The notes under the pieces were generated by a model. It worked only from the letters and a program-made list of their open reading frames with translations. It made no database searches and had not been told where the DNA came from. Source: Rana temporaria (taxonomy: Eukaryota > Chordata > Amphibia > Anura > Ranidae). From it: DNA of 64,000 nt. How positions within the stretch are numbered: position 1 is the first letter of the stretch; each line of letters starts with the position of its first letter. Of the stretch, positions 23,030 through 34,740 are shown piece after piece. Both the position numbers and the translations under genes were made by a program. The DNA is taken from assembly GCF_905171775.1 (NCBI RefSeq), contig NC_053489.1, forward strand, positions 393,197,983 through 393,261,982. Reading direction: 5' to 3'.

Positions 23030-24163
23030 GCTGCGCGTGAATATCAGAGGGAGATTGTAATTTTTTTTTTCAGGGAAGTTGGGGCAGAAAGTACCGAGTG
23101 ACACACCACAGCCCGTCTTCCTCTTAGATATGTGTGGGACAGTGGGCTACTGACACACTTTTATGGGAAAAAAATGGTTTTTTAAACATTACCTCATGTT
23201 TTACTCTCCATAACCACATTTAGAAGGATCCATTACGTGTCAATTACCACAAGGGTAGCCCAAAGGACTGACCAGTATGGGCATTTTGGTTTTTCTGCTG
23301 TTGCTGAAGAATATACATATAGTATATTGGTGTTTCCCTTTTCTCCCCTGACCTTTCTTTGTGTATAATTTATACAGGTGGCCATCCCTTGGGTTAGCAC
23401 CATTTACTCATCTGTGTTTATGTACTCTCAGAAATTTCAGATTCTGTTTCACAGCATCTCACTAGTTGGTACGTTGAAGTAGCCTTTTATTATTCCATGC
23501 ATACTTATTGATTCTGTGACTAAAATTTAATGGTGTCGTCATGTGGGATTTTGCAATTACTTCAAGCATCTGCAAGAGCACCCCAAGAAGCTTCAAAACT
23601 TTGTGGAGATGCAGATGGTGGTTAAAAAATATATGGATCAGCTCTTGGCATTTCTAGAAAGTGTTTGGGGATTTTTACTGAATCCTGAGTTTAGGAGTTC
23701 CAGCGGTGCTTATGAAGATGTTGGAAAGTATGTGCATTTAAATTGTGGAATCGTTCAAGAATACTATTTCAGGTGAACTTTAAGATTCTTGATATGGACA
23801 ATACATAATTATGGTTTTATAGAGATCACGAACAATGTTAACCTGGGCCAATTCAAATGAGTCTGCTCCCTTCAAACACTACTCGGGAAATAAGATTGTA
23901 AGCTGCAAGGGCAACTGACAACTGTCATATCCATGCCCACAGTGTTGTTATAAAATATGGCTGACTGCAACACGTGTTTTCTTTTTCGATACAATGTTTT
24001 TTAGGCACTGGTGTGTGTGGTCCCCCCCACGCCGATGCAGTTTAGAAAAAATGTCTACTTTATCAATCTTGAATGTGTTTTGCTTTTAAATATCTGAAAA
24101 TTACACGTTACTTGGCACAGAATTTGTGATACTTTGGTTTTGGTATAGATGAAATACAACATG
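23030..24163 (+). other. Probable SGTA 3' UTR / downstream sequence
   Basis: Non-repetitive A/T-rich sequence after the SGTA stop. A 77-codon open frame at 23543-23776 shows no family I recognise and is not supported as coding. The only canonical AATAAA I noted downstream is at 25499-25504, beyond repeats, so the transcript end is not settled. Confidence 0.4.
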
Positions 24164-24770
24164 TTAAAGTGGTTACTAAACCCACAACCGTAAAATCTGT
24201 CTGTATTAGCACAATATCTTGCTTGTTATACACACTGTGGAAATTATTGGGGTTATACTTCTGTATTGTGTAAAAAGGCTCTTTAACCTATATGGACAGA
24301 TCCTCCCACTCCTGCAGGGTCTCTATCAGCAAGTCAAGATAATATGTTCAGAGTAGTAAGGCTGAACATGCTCAGTTTGATCTCTATTGCTGGGGAGGCC
24401 ATTTTCTTGTTGAGCTGGGCTTTTCCGATCACATGGTATTGACATCACACATTTGGGGCTTGTTTACAGATCCTAAATGATAGCCCAGTCCTTCCCTACT
24501 CCATGCCCAGTAGCTAAAAAATAACACAGTGGGTGAGGATGTCGCATCTTGATTGATGGATGATTTGCCTCCATAACAGCAGAGTACACAGGCTGTAGTT
24601 GGATATCTCCTCCTACCTGAACACTCGCACTGCAGTTTCACATGACTATGGTATGCACATCGGCCAAAAAGGTTTATAGTGCAGTATTTTAATGTAAAAA
24701 AAGATGATTTATAAGCTGCGAGGGGGGGGGGGGGGTTGAACTATTATTACTGAGTTTAGTAACCCTTTAA
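24164..24770. mobile_element. TTAA-flanked miniature element (family 4)
   Basis: 607 bp from TTAA at 24164 to TTAA at 24767-24770. Inverted ends are TTAAAGTGGTTACTAAACCC at left and GAGTTTAGTAACCCTTTAA at right. A G-run lies at about 24722-24735. Non-coding. Confidence 0.7.
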
Positions 24771-24924
24771 AACCCAGATGTAGAAAACTGGAAGAAGTGC
24801 TTTTCCTCTCTCACTTGTTTACCCTTGTCAGTGCATCACTCGATTGAAACCGAGACATAAAAAATATAATTGCAGTACCCAGTGTAGAGCTGGTGGGACT
24901 GTAGCTCTTTTACAGTTTGAAGCT

Positions 24925-25400
24925 TAAAGTGGATGTAAACCCGATTCATTGACATTTTGAGCTGGGCACATAAATCTGCAGTGTTTTTTTCTTATTTTTT
25001 GTCAAAGCACTAAGTCCTGTGTCTTTTTCCTTCTGCTCTGTTCTTCTGTTATCTGCATGATAATGTCTGACAACTTCTCTGTCAACTGAGATAAAACCAG
25101 GCTGAATTTGTGTTGGGAGGTTGCTAAAATTTGATTGGCAGAGAGCTGATCTATTCACAGAACAGCTCTAAGTCTCTGCCTATGTGGAGAGAGGGTGTGT
25201 GCCTTTCCTCCAATCGGCTGTATGCCCAGACATGACATCCAGTGCTTAACAGGAAGAGAAAATCTAACACAATCTGCATTTTTTTAAAGAATTCATTAAG
25301 ATAAAAGCAGCAGATATGTATGTAAAACGTATGTAGGGAGATTTGTTTTAATCTGTGTATCATCTGACGCTGTTCACTTTACTGGATATATGTTAATGAA
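24925..25400. repeat. Dispersed repeat beginning TTAAAGTGGATGTAAACCC
   Basis: It starts TTAAAGTGGATGTAAACCCG near 24926. Related sequence is at about 56890-57030 (GTGGATGTAAACCC) and, inverted, at about 63133-63392 (TTTACATCCAC). The middle phrase TCTCTGCCTATGTGGAGAGA near 25174 is the inverse of sequence split by the insertion at 61802-63132. Probably another TTAA-type element. Confidence 0.5.
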
Positions 25401-28066
25401 ACAAAAATGGCATCGACCTAATATTGGTACTCTTAACTTGACAATACACAGCACAATCTTTTAAGGCAAGAACTGTGATAAAGCTTTCTTTAGCTCTGAA
25501 TAAAGGGCTTATAATTCCCTACCACTTAAGAATAGTCCAGTCTTTGCTTTTCAAGAAATCCTGGGTGCTCTTGGATGCATGCTTCGGGGTGTTTAGCCAG
25601 CTGGAGAACCCATGTTCTGCAACAAGTTTTTTATAACACTGGGTATTACCATCTTCCTTTTTATAATCTTCATTTTATAATGGAGCAGCTTCCATGCTTC
25701 ACAGTAGCTTTAGTGCTCCTTTCTTATAAAAGCTTTTGTTTTTGTTTTTTTTCCTGTGAACACAGAACAGCTGTGACTCTCCAAAAAGCTCAATCTCCTT
25801 TCATCTGTTCAAAAGACATTCTACTAAAATGAGTGTGGCTTATCATGGATTTTGGCAAAATCCAATTTAGCTTTTCTGTGCCTGTTTTTCTGAAGTGACA
25901 TGCTTTCTTGTATGGAAGCCACTCTCCTTTTTATAGAGTGATGGATGGTGCCACTTATTGATGTACTCTAATCTTAGAAGTCGGCTAGGATCTGACTCCA
26001 CCATTTTACATTATCATTTTATCCAGTATGGGGTCAGTTTTCCTCTGACGGCCATGGAGGTTTTATTTACAAGAATTTAAGTCAAAAAGCAAAGAGTTTC
26101 ATTTGTGAAAAAAGGAATAAAGAATGATGGGCATTTTAACTGGTTAATCTTGCGAAAGATGCCATAATTTCCCAAGTGACCTGCAATAGTCCACACACGC
26201 TTGTCAAGCCTTTTCTGAAACAGGACGGTCAGTTGACATAGTTAACAAATTTCCACCAAATTTTCCATAAAGGCCATTTCATTATTTATGCAACATATTC
26301 TTTCTCTCAAACCTTAAAGGAGAATATATTCAGTTTGGTTACTTTTTGACACTGCTGAGTCTCTAGCACCTTATTAATTTTAATTGTCTTCAGTTCCACA
26401 ACATCCTTTTTGTGAGCTATCTGCCTTCAATTGAACTGTATTTAAGATGTGGTTATGCTAATACCTTGTATAAAGACAGAATTCTCAAAGTTTATACCTC
26501 TTTCAATACACAAAAACATCACAGCAGATTACCTTTGCATGATGTTAAGTCTATAGACCTTCCTTATTGATTCAACATATGTTACTTCTGTTAGCCACTG
26601 AGTTCATGACATTTAATCTGCATTGATCCTTATTTGCTATGTAGTTGTACAATTACCCAATGTGGTCTAGGTCAGCTAAAAAGTTTAATATCTTTCAAGC
26701 ACTACATTGCTTTACCTGTAAATTATGATCTCTTTAAACCAAAATATCCCTTAATTTACAAACTGCAATTTTATGAAGGTTAATTTAGGCTGCATGTTTT
26801 TTTGGCCTCTGATTCAACACGCTAATATGCATTCCTGTCCATGACCATTGACGGGCAAAAAGAAAAGGCAGTGAGTGGCATCTAAACATGGAAAACGACC
26901 AGTGTTTTACGATTGGACCCCTTTTCACATTAGGGCAGTTTTCAGGTGTTTTAGTACTAAAAATAGCGCCTGAAACCTGCCTCCTATTCTTTTGAATGGG
27001 TGCTTTCACACTGGGGTGGTAGAAGTCTTGCAAGCAGCATTTTTGGAGCGTGTTTGGAGCGCTGTAAAAGGCGCTTCAAAAACAACCCTGGACATTGAAA
27101 TGTAATGGTCAGTGCCTTTTTTAAAGCAGAGTTCCACCCAAAAATTGAACTCCCGGTTCATCCCCTCCAGTGTCACTTTTGGCACCTTTCAGGGGGGAGC
27201 AGATACCTGTATAATCCAGGAATTTTTCTCACACTTCCAGCGTTGGATCACCGCAAATTCTGAGGCAATTGACGCCATGTCCAGCCCCTTCTGAGGCTTC
27301 TAAGTGTGACAACGTGATGTCCATAAAAAAAAAAAAAAAACACACACCAGTTTTGTGGTGCTTTCTATGTTGGCAGCACTTCGTGAGTCACTTGGAATGC
27401 TTTCATGAGAGAGCCATCTGCCAAAAAAATTACCAAGGTTTATGGCTGATATTTTCATCCATAATCCCAGTAAACCACTTCAAAGCCACAGTGTGTGTGT
27501 TGTCTTGTAAACACATTTTCTTGAAAAAATGTATTCCCCTTCTTTGGAGATTTCTAGCCATAAAAAAAATGCTACTGGGCTGCTCTGTCCTATTCCTGGT
27601 CTCTGACCTACAGTGCTCTGGGGGGTTAATAGCTTTGGGTCTTCTGTTAGGCTGCTGGAAAAATGGTTCCCAGCCAGAGGACCACCTCCTTTGGAAAAAT
27701 GTTTTTTTGCTTTCTCTGCCTCTAACATGATCTGTGGATGGAGGGTGAGAATCCTGTGACTCATCAGACTTTTGTCCCATACCCCCCAATCCATCTATTC
27801 ATTACAGGACATAGGATGGTATTCTGGAACCATCCAAGGTGCCTTCTAGAGCCTGGACACTGGCAAACAGCTGTAGTAGTTGTTCAGGATTTATATCGCA
27901 CTAACAGTTTGCGCAGAACTTTACAACAAGAGGACAACCAGTTAGAGATTGAAAGGCCTAAAACATACTGAGAAAATATTTTCTATTTTTTGGGGGGAAA
28001 AAAACTTAAGTGTGAAATACATTCTTTTACAATAATAAATAAAAATATCTGACATGGTATTCAAAC
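25401..28066. other. No gene seen; mostly unique sequence
   Basis: No exon-like frame that I can assign. About 26780-27100 and 27110-27230 look like dispersed repeats; AAGCAGAGTTCCACCCAAAA near 27125 resembles the GCGGAGCTCCACCC start at 51690. The open frames at 27269-27794 overlap on both strands and show no known family. Confidence 0.4.
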
Positions 28067-28915
28067 TACCGTAGTTTTTTTCGCTCCCTAGGACGTACCT
28101 AGATTTTAGAGGAGGAAAATATGAACAAAATCCTCAACCAAATGGTGTACTAAAATATTTAATAAAATGTAACAATAATATTTCTACACTGACAACCAAT
28201 GTAAGGGGAGCACCTTACACTGATCTCCACTGTAACTGGGACATTTACATAACCTTAACACAACAGGAGTATTTGCTTATTGAGACATTTACACTGACCA
28301 GTGATGTAAATGGTGTATTTATAGTAACCCCCCCCCCCCCCCCAGCTCTCTACTAATCTCTGCATTCTTATCTCCCTCTCAGTACAACATTGCCCCTCTA
28401 ACTCATCTGCTAACCTCTATCCCCCAAACCCCTACTCTGCTAACCTCTGCAATCCAACCCCTCCTTCCCATTCAACTCTGCACACCTCTGCTCACCTCCT
28501 CTGCACCTCAAACCCCCCTTTTTGATCCCCTCTACATGCCCCCTATACTCACCTGTATGCTGTTCACACCTAGGTGAGCGGCATGCAGTGGTGCGTGCGT
28601 AATTTTGTATATAATTGCGGCGGCCGACCTCAGTAACATAACAATGCCCACGCGATTTACATATCAATGTCGATCCTGTGGGGGGTTAAATAATGAACAG
28701 GACCCTTTTTGTTTCTCTCCCTGTAGCAGCTGAAGGCAGGGGAGAAACGGGATTTAGCTGGGGCAGAGTGATGCATAGGGGGCATCGTTTCTGCCGCCGA
28801 AACCATCCCCTTTCAGCGGCTCTCCTGGTCAGTATTCGCTCATAAGACGCACACACATTTCCCCCGTTTTTTGGGGGGGAAGGAAAGTGTGTCTTATGAA
28901 GCGAAAAATACGGTA
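28067..28915. mobile_element. Inverted-repeat element with TACCGTA ends
   Basis: About 850 bp. The left end TACCGTAGTTTTTTTCGCTC is matched at the right by GCGAAAAATACGGTA. The right part includes the CATAAGACGCACAC / GTGTGTCTTATG hairpin at about 28840-28900, and the interior has a C-run at 28327-28342. No clear target duplication and no coding frame. Confidence 0.6.
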
Positions 28916-29337
28916 TATAACATGACAACCTTAATGAGTGATTTCTGTGGCTATATGTGAAAGCCTAAATTATGCGAGCTGGAAGACAAGCAAAATCGTG
29001 GAATACAATTCAAGTAAAACTGTACTTCTCAATGCAGTTCTTGAACAAGAGAAATATGCATTTCTGCCACTAAGAGGGTACTGCAGGAATAGGGCTCCAG
29101 TTTTTAGTTTGTGGGTTCTATCCTGTACCTCCTACAGCTGGGTGATTGTTGAGATCCAGTAGATTGTTTCTGTCCTCTCAGGCCTTACTGGACAGGTAAG
29201 AAGGTAATTTTTTTGTGACAAATTTTGTTTATCTTTTTTTAACCTTTATATGATTTGTATTTATTATTTTGCACCATCACGGCATACTTTTTAGTCTGGT
29301 CGTTAAATATATTTTTTTCTTTTTTTTTTTCTCAGTA
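28916..29337. other. No gene seen upstream of the BED remnant
   Basis: Unique-looking sequence. It contains a donor-like ACAG|GTAAGAAG near 29191 and ends in a T-rich tract and acceptor (CTTTTTTTTTTTCTCAG) just before the BED-type remnant, so part of it may be an old transposon intron. Confidence 0.35.
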
Positions 29338-29790
29338 AAATGGTGAAACCAACATCTAGAGTTTGGAAAAATTTCAACAGCGCAATTGCTGCTGAGAGCA
29401 AAGCTGCAATTTGCAAATATTGTGAGAAGAAATATATTTTCCAAATGCTACAAGGATGCCAAAACGCATCCTTGCATGCCAGAGGTGCCTTTTAAAGACA
29501 TTAAAATATGCTTTCTGGTGCTCATCTCATTCTATAATGAAAGTACAAGTAGCTTTTTGCTCCAGATTGCTCATTTGCAGAAATGCTCACAAAGTGTTTC
29601 TTCACCAGCAGCAGCATCAAGCATGGAAGTGTTACAACCACTGCCTGACAAAAATACACAATACTTTCACTTATAGATAAAATAACTACTGAAAATCAGG
29701 AGAACATTGATCAAGCTCTTTCAAGCGCAATATATGCTCTTGTCAATAACTGAAAATGCATATTGGCAGGGAGCTTTTAAATTATGAGGG
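29338..29790 (+). pseudogene. BED zinc-finger hAT transposase remnant (N-terminus)
   Basis: From ATG at 29340 the frame reads MVKPTSRVWKNFN, then AAICKYCEKKYIF. This gives the aromatic residue and CxxC half of a BED finger. After a frameshift the text MPKRILACQRC follows (29456-29490), giving the second half with an altered first histidine. Further on come ENIDQALSSAIYA and ENAYWQGAFKL (about 29700-29775), like the segment that follows the BED finger in hAT transposases. BED fingers bind transposon ends. Stops and a missing catalytic domain make it a fragment. Confidence 0.55.
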
Positions 29791-29987
29791 AAAACGAGGG
29801 GGGTGGGGATACCTCCTGTCATGTATAATGGAAATGTTTTAACATATACAGTGCTTGTCATTATATGTGTAATAAAAAAATATATATATTAAACAAGTTT
29901 AGTTCATTTACTGAATAAGCTATACTTTAATTTAAAGCATAATACTTTTATATACACTGCATTTCATCTTCCTAGTGTAAGAATTTG

Positions 29988-30797
29988 GGGTAAGGATCTC
30001 GCGCCAAAAATAATAAAGGTTGAATTGAGAAATGAGAAAGCTGCTCCCCAAAAAACTCAAAGATTGAATGTAAATGTGGATAGGGGGCGCTAATAAACAT
30101 AAGTGAAAATCCAAAAAACAATAACAATATACAATCACATAAAGTGCATGTGCAATAAATGCCAATTGGAAAAAGTGCAATAGTGCAAAGATAGTATGAT
30201 CTCATCTGTATAATGAGTACATAGAGAAAACTGTGAACACAAAGAAAAATGTCCATAAACTGAATAGCAAGTGTTCGTTTGTTCCTTGCTTATCACTGTG
30301 CATGTGATAAGATACAAGCAGGATTCCACCATCACCGATCTATATCACCCAATAGTGCATAAAGAGGATGGCCCCTTACCGCATGAAGTTGACCTATTTC
30401 GCTAAAAAGAGGTCAATTAGAGCTTGTTGTCACCATGGACAAAATGTGGACACCTGAAGTTCCTGTAGGTCAGCTGGTTAGAGCGTCATGAGGGTATAAA
30501 AACAGAGAGATACCGCCATGGCATAATAACGTTTTATTCAAAAGGTTAAAAACAAACACAGTGCCGATTGGAGGCTTACTTGAGTAGTGCCCGCGTCCCG
30601 GGACTGAGGCTTTGAGCTTGTGATCAGAAAAGATTGTTGAAACCGATCGAGTAGAGAGCGATGTCCGCGCTGGAGAGGTCTGCGCTTCACCTCGCAAAGC
30701 TGAGAAGCCAGCTGGACAGGAAGATGCTGTGCGTGGTCTGCGTATCCCCTCGACGTACGTTTCAATATGTTGTCATCTGGAAGCGTGTAAGAATTTG
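29988..30797 (-). mobile_element. Foldback-family retroposon-like element, 13 bp duplication
   Basis: GTGTAAGAATTTG occurs at 29975-29987 and 30785-30797 around a 797 bp insertion. On the minus strand its right-hand end reads GGCGCGAGATCCTTACCC, so GCGC lies about 17 bases from the end, as in the other members. It contains GGGGGCGCTAATAAAC near 30084 and GTTTTATTCAAAAGG near 30531. I see no long inverted arms here, so it may be a shorter or half-length member. Non-coding. Confidence 0.65.
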
Positions 30798-31054
30798 TAA
30801 ATACTCATGGCTTCAAAATCTCTGGAAATTTTATATCTCTACAGATATTAGTTTACACTACAATTCAATACAAGAGATTCGGAGGGGCCCTGTTTGTTAA
30901 AGCTTACAGTCTAAAAGAGAGCCTCATGTAATACAAAAGGTAATAACTATGCGGGATGAGCTGATGAGAAAAATAGGAGTACAGTTGTTAGGTGGAGGCA
31001 GATAGGTTTCTCTAAACATGTTTTCAGGATCGCCTAAAGGTGGATAGTTTAGGA

Positions 31055-31198
31055 CAGGGATCCTCAAACTACGGCCCTCCAGCGTTGCGGAACTACACAT
31101 CCATGAGGCATTATAAAACTGACATTCACAGACATGACTAGGCATGATGGGAATTTTTAGTTCCTGAACAACTGGAGGCCATAGTTTGAAGACCCATG
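31055..31198. mobile_element. hAT-type miniature element
   Basis: 144 bp with inverted ends CAGGGATCCTCAAACTACGG at left and the complement of CATGGGTCTTCAAACTATGG at right. The flanking octamers GTTTAGGA and GAGTAGGA agree at 6 of 8 positions, consistent with an old 8 bp duplication. Non-coding. Confidence 0.65.
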
Positions 31199-31324
31199 GA
31201 GTAGGAGGTAGTTGGACAGATTAGGGGTAGAGTGTTCCAGAGGATGGGAGAGGCTCTGAAGAAATCTTTAAGGCGAGCATGGAGAAGGTGACAAGGGAGC
31301 TAGAGAACAGGAAGAACAATTGGA

Positions 31325-31640
31325 TTGGTAGTCTGAGGACCAGGTTAGTGATACAACACAGTTGCAGCACTAGGGTCATCTGTACAAATCCTAGCCACAG
31401 CAAAGCCTACCTGGAGTTTGCATGTTCTCCCTGTGCCTGTGTGTTTTGCTACAAGTACTCTGCTTTCCTCCCACACTCCAAATACATTCTAGTAGGCTTA
31501 TTGACTCCTGTCTAACGTGGCCCTAATGATTGTGAGTTAGGGACCTTTGGTTTATAAGTGTCAAGAGGACAGGCACTGGTCTGAACGTACAATATACTGT
31601 ATATGTAAAGCATGGCGTAAAATTGTCTGTGCCATAGAAG
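31325..31640 (+). mobile_element. tRNA-derived SINE, diverged
   Basis: Contains GGAGTTTGCATGTTCTCCCT (about 31411), TTTCCTCCCACACTCCA, GTGAGTTAGGGACCTT (about 31532) and TGTAAAGCATGGCG near the 3' end. These are the conserved phrases of fish and frog tRNA SINEs. The tRNA-like head is too diverged to call box A and B with confidence. Confidence 0.7.
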
Positions 31641-31649
31641 TGCCTGTAA

Positions 31650-32135
31650 TCAAATGGTGATGTAGCTGTGGGCACTCTTATTCATTGAATGACCAAAAGC
31701 CAATTGAGGGGATTGGCAAAGAGGGGTGTCAGACCACTGAATGGTTAGTCAGGTGGTTAGCCTGGCAGCAGCATTCATGATAGACTAAAGGGGGGAATAG
31801 CCTATGTAAATGTAATCCAATGAGGAGGGAGTTACAGTCAGGGGTGAAGTAGGAGCTTTGTGGTGTCATTGGTTAAGTGCCAGATTTTGGAGGTGTTGCA
31901 GAGGTTGAGTCCAGTATTACAACTAGCGCCCTGGCATGCAGGGACAAGTTGATAGTTATGCAATTAATCTCAACAGAGAAGTCAGGGAAAGGCACGTGGG
32001 GAGGAAATATGAAAGATGTAACACTTGCAAGAACAACAGTTTTTCTGGTAGAAAAATATGTCCTTTCAATCTCAGGTCTTATAGATAAGTGGGGGGGTCT
32101 TTTAGGAGGGAAAGCTCCAAACTCGAGACGCAAAT
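31650..32135 (-). pseudogene. L2-like LINE C-terminal fragment, reverse strand
   Basis: On the minus strand, LHARALVVILDS (about 31907-31942) matches the LGVILDS box. Text resembling PLLS.MNAAARL (about 31765-31800) then follows in other frames. This is the same domain order as the L2 piece at 17655-18140. Frameshifts throughout. Confidence 0.6.
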
Positions 32136-32889
32136 GAATTTATGACCTGAAATCCTATAGACCTCATGGTCTTAATATTGACTAGGACATCAATAGTTTT
32201 TATTAGTAATAGTTAAAAGTTGTGGTGTAGCGCTAAAATAATAATAAAAAAGTTCATATGTAACATTCCAATAAATGACAATTGAAATATGAACTTTGGA
32301 TTGGATCCACATGTATCACTCCAATAGATGACAATCTGAAATATGGATCCAATCCAAAAGAAATCCTGAAGAGAGGAGGAATCAAGTGCAAGGATAATGG
32401 CCAAGCCTCCACCAACACCCAAACACACTGACCCTTACTGTCAGTACATATAAAATGCACATGTAGGATATTCCAACCCAAGGAGCAGATGGAACTCTTG
32501 ATTCACAGGATAATAGATCATTCAAAGAAAAAACATCCACCACTTCTCCTTCTATCGACTTGTAATTTCAAAGTGAGCTTTGAGATCAGCAAGGCATATA
32601 ACCCAATAGGCTCCAATAGCATGAACACATGTGTAGGATATGAAAACAAAAGTGTTAGCCTTCCTCCACTGGCCCGACGTTTCTCCACCAACGTGTGTCA
32701 TCATGCCCCTGATGACACATGTTGGGGGAGAAACGTCAGGCCATTGGAGGAAGGCTAACACTATTTTGCTAATGAAGGGCTGAACGGAAGAGGGCCATCT
32801 TACTGGTAGGAAGCGCAGGTCGCTTTCACAACTACATGCCTGCTTTTTATATTTTACATGTGAGTGCATCCTTACACCATTTAAAATAA

Positions 32890-34111
32890 CAAAGTAAGGA
32901 AAAAACTGCGCTAACTTTAAAAATATATATATGCTGCTACATACAAACAAACAAAGCTAATAGATAGAAGGTAATCTTGCTAATTCAGGTATATGGGGAC
33001 ACCAGATACACCAGTAATCATACTCTGGTGTCCCCATATACCTGAATTAGCAAGATTACCTTCTGGTGACACGCTATACATTGTGCTATATTTAGATGTA
33101 TCTGTTATGAAATATGCTATGTCTTTGCTTAGCTTTATACAGGACATTTTATATAGTATTTTGTTTATTTGTTTATTCATTTTTATGATGTTTCTAGTAG
33201 CAGTTTGCAATATATATTAGATTTGCTCACCAGCATATATTCATTGGAATGTTTATCTATTACATCACTTCCTGTTGTGGAATACCGCCCTGTTGGGGGA
33301 GGACCCAACAGCTATTTTTATCTATATAAGCAAGCAATATGGGGGTGCATTTATATGCCCCTGTTGAAGGCTTCTGTGGCCGAAACGCGTCGGGTAACGC
33401 TATTGAGCACCCCATATTGCTTCACTACGTGATCACTTTTTTATGTCATTATTTTAATGTATGACATTTACTGAATAAACCTCATATTGGTTTTATTGAC
33501 CTGCACTATTGGAGCGCCTTTCTTTTCATTTTAATTATCCCATGGTCTGAATGGAGCTGCAGCCAAGTCCATTGTGTGTACCCCTGAATACATGGCCTAA
33601 GGATTCCATCAGGAAGCTGTTTGCGGTTCTACAGTACGCCGTTGAAACATCGCTGGTTCCTAGTGTCCATCCTGGTTGGAGTCCCAACTACAGCGTCCAT
33701 CCTCTACCCGGTTTGTGGTCCCGGTTTCCAAATGACCACAACGCCCTTTTGACTCTTTTGATGTACAGTATAATAGAGTCCAACGCATCTGGTAAGCGTA
33801 TTTACACCTACCATATATCTGATGTGATTGCCATTTGTATAGATTTCTGCAGACAACTTGATCACCTGGTTCTTTCAAACACTGGACATCAGTCCACTCC
33901 ACATCTTTCACCAATTGTTCAATTGATGTTCACTTAAGTTCCCACTAGAGACTTGATTATATATTGTTTGCCTATGGAATTTTACTTTTGACTATTTACA
34001 GTATAGTCATTTGATATGTGCACATGCACTTCCTAATGTTGGTGCCTCACCTGGTATCTTACATTTTATCTTCAGCCGCTACATTTTTTGTTCATTAACC
34101 ATTTAAAATAA
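32890..34111 (+). mobile_element. Foldback retroposon-like element (inner), 14 bp duplication
   Basis: ACCATTTAAAATAA at 32876-32889 and 34098-34111 flanks a 1208 bp insertion in the outer foldback element. It contains ACTGCGCTAACTTT near 32909 and a hairpin at about 32970-33065 (GTATATGGGGACACCAGA and inverse). CCGAAACGCGTCGGG follows at 33380-33394, then GAATAAAC, GGAGCGCC near 33511 and about 550 bases of non-repetitive tail. The 128-codon frame in the tail (33551-33937) shows no known family. Confidence 0.75.
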
Positions 34112-34124
34112 ACCTTGTTTAATG

Positions 34125-34309
34125 CAGTGTTTCTCAATTCCAGTCCTCAGGCCCCCCCAACAGGTCAGGTTTTCAGGATTTCCATTATTTTGCACAGGTG
34201 ATTTGATCAGTTTCACTGCCTTGGTAATCACCACAGCCTTTCCAATCTGAGGGAAATCCTGAAAACCTGACCTGTTGGGGGGTCCTGAGGACTGGAATTG
34301 AGAACACTG
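34125..34309. mobile_element. hAT-type miniature element
   Basis: 185 bp, almost entirely a hairpin. The left end CAGTGTTTCTCAATTCCAGT is matched by the inverse at the right. Flanking octamers GTTTAATG (34117-34124) and GTTTAATA (34310-34317) differ at one base. It lies in the outer foldback element. Non-coding. Confidence 0.8.
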
Positions 34310-34740
34310 GTTTAATAGGATGTCTGCGCAATGAGCTGTGTTTTTGTTTTCATCTCCTACACGTGTACATGCTATTGGAGCCTATTGGGTTATATGCCTT
34401 TCTGATCTCCAAGTTACATATGTTACATATGAACTTTTTATTATTATTTTAGCACTACATCACAACTTTCATTATTTTTCATTGTATCCAACAATATTGT
34501 GTCAGCTGCTGTAGTTTTTTTATTTGTGTTAGATTTAGCGCAACAAGCACTCTATTACATTAGTAATAGTTGTTTTGCTTTTTTCTTTCCCTTTTTTATT
34601 TTTATTTTAAATTCATAATTTTATGAACACTTATTTTTTTTGTTATTTATTTTGAGATTTTTTTATTGTTTCTGCTATTTACCATATGCCAATTTCAAAT
34701 TGAAATCTCCCCGTGTTGCTCTTCCATCAAGCACGGGGAA

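Larger units (their letters stand above)
32215..34571 (+). mobile_element. Foldback retroposon-like element (outer), 13 bp duplication
   Basis: ATTAGTAATAGTT at 32202-32214 and 34559-34571 flanks a 2344 bp insertion. The left end GTTGTGGTGTAGCGCTAAAA (32220) and the next 25 bases reappear inverted at about 34424-34466. A ~90 bp tail follows, ending TTTAGCGCAACAAGCACTC. The inner arms include a hairpin at 32662-32750 whose halves carry CCCGACGTTTCTCC and GGAGAAACGTCAGG. A second foldback element (32890-34097) and an hAT miniature element (34125-34309) are nested inside. Confidence 0.8.

Noticed and set aside
23543..23776. 77-codon frame downstream of SGTA
   Set aside because: No family recognised, no splice sites; most likely 3' UTR or intergenic sequence.
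27269..27794. Overlapping 104-153 codon frames on both strands
   Set aside because: Opposite-strand overlap with a poly-A run inside; no motifs, no splice sites.
33551..33937. 128-codon frame as a possible exon
   Set aside because: It lies in the tail of a foldback insertion bounded by a 14 bp duplication; no similarity recognised.
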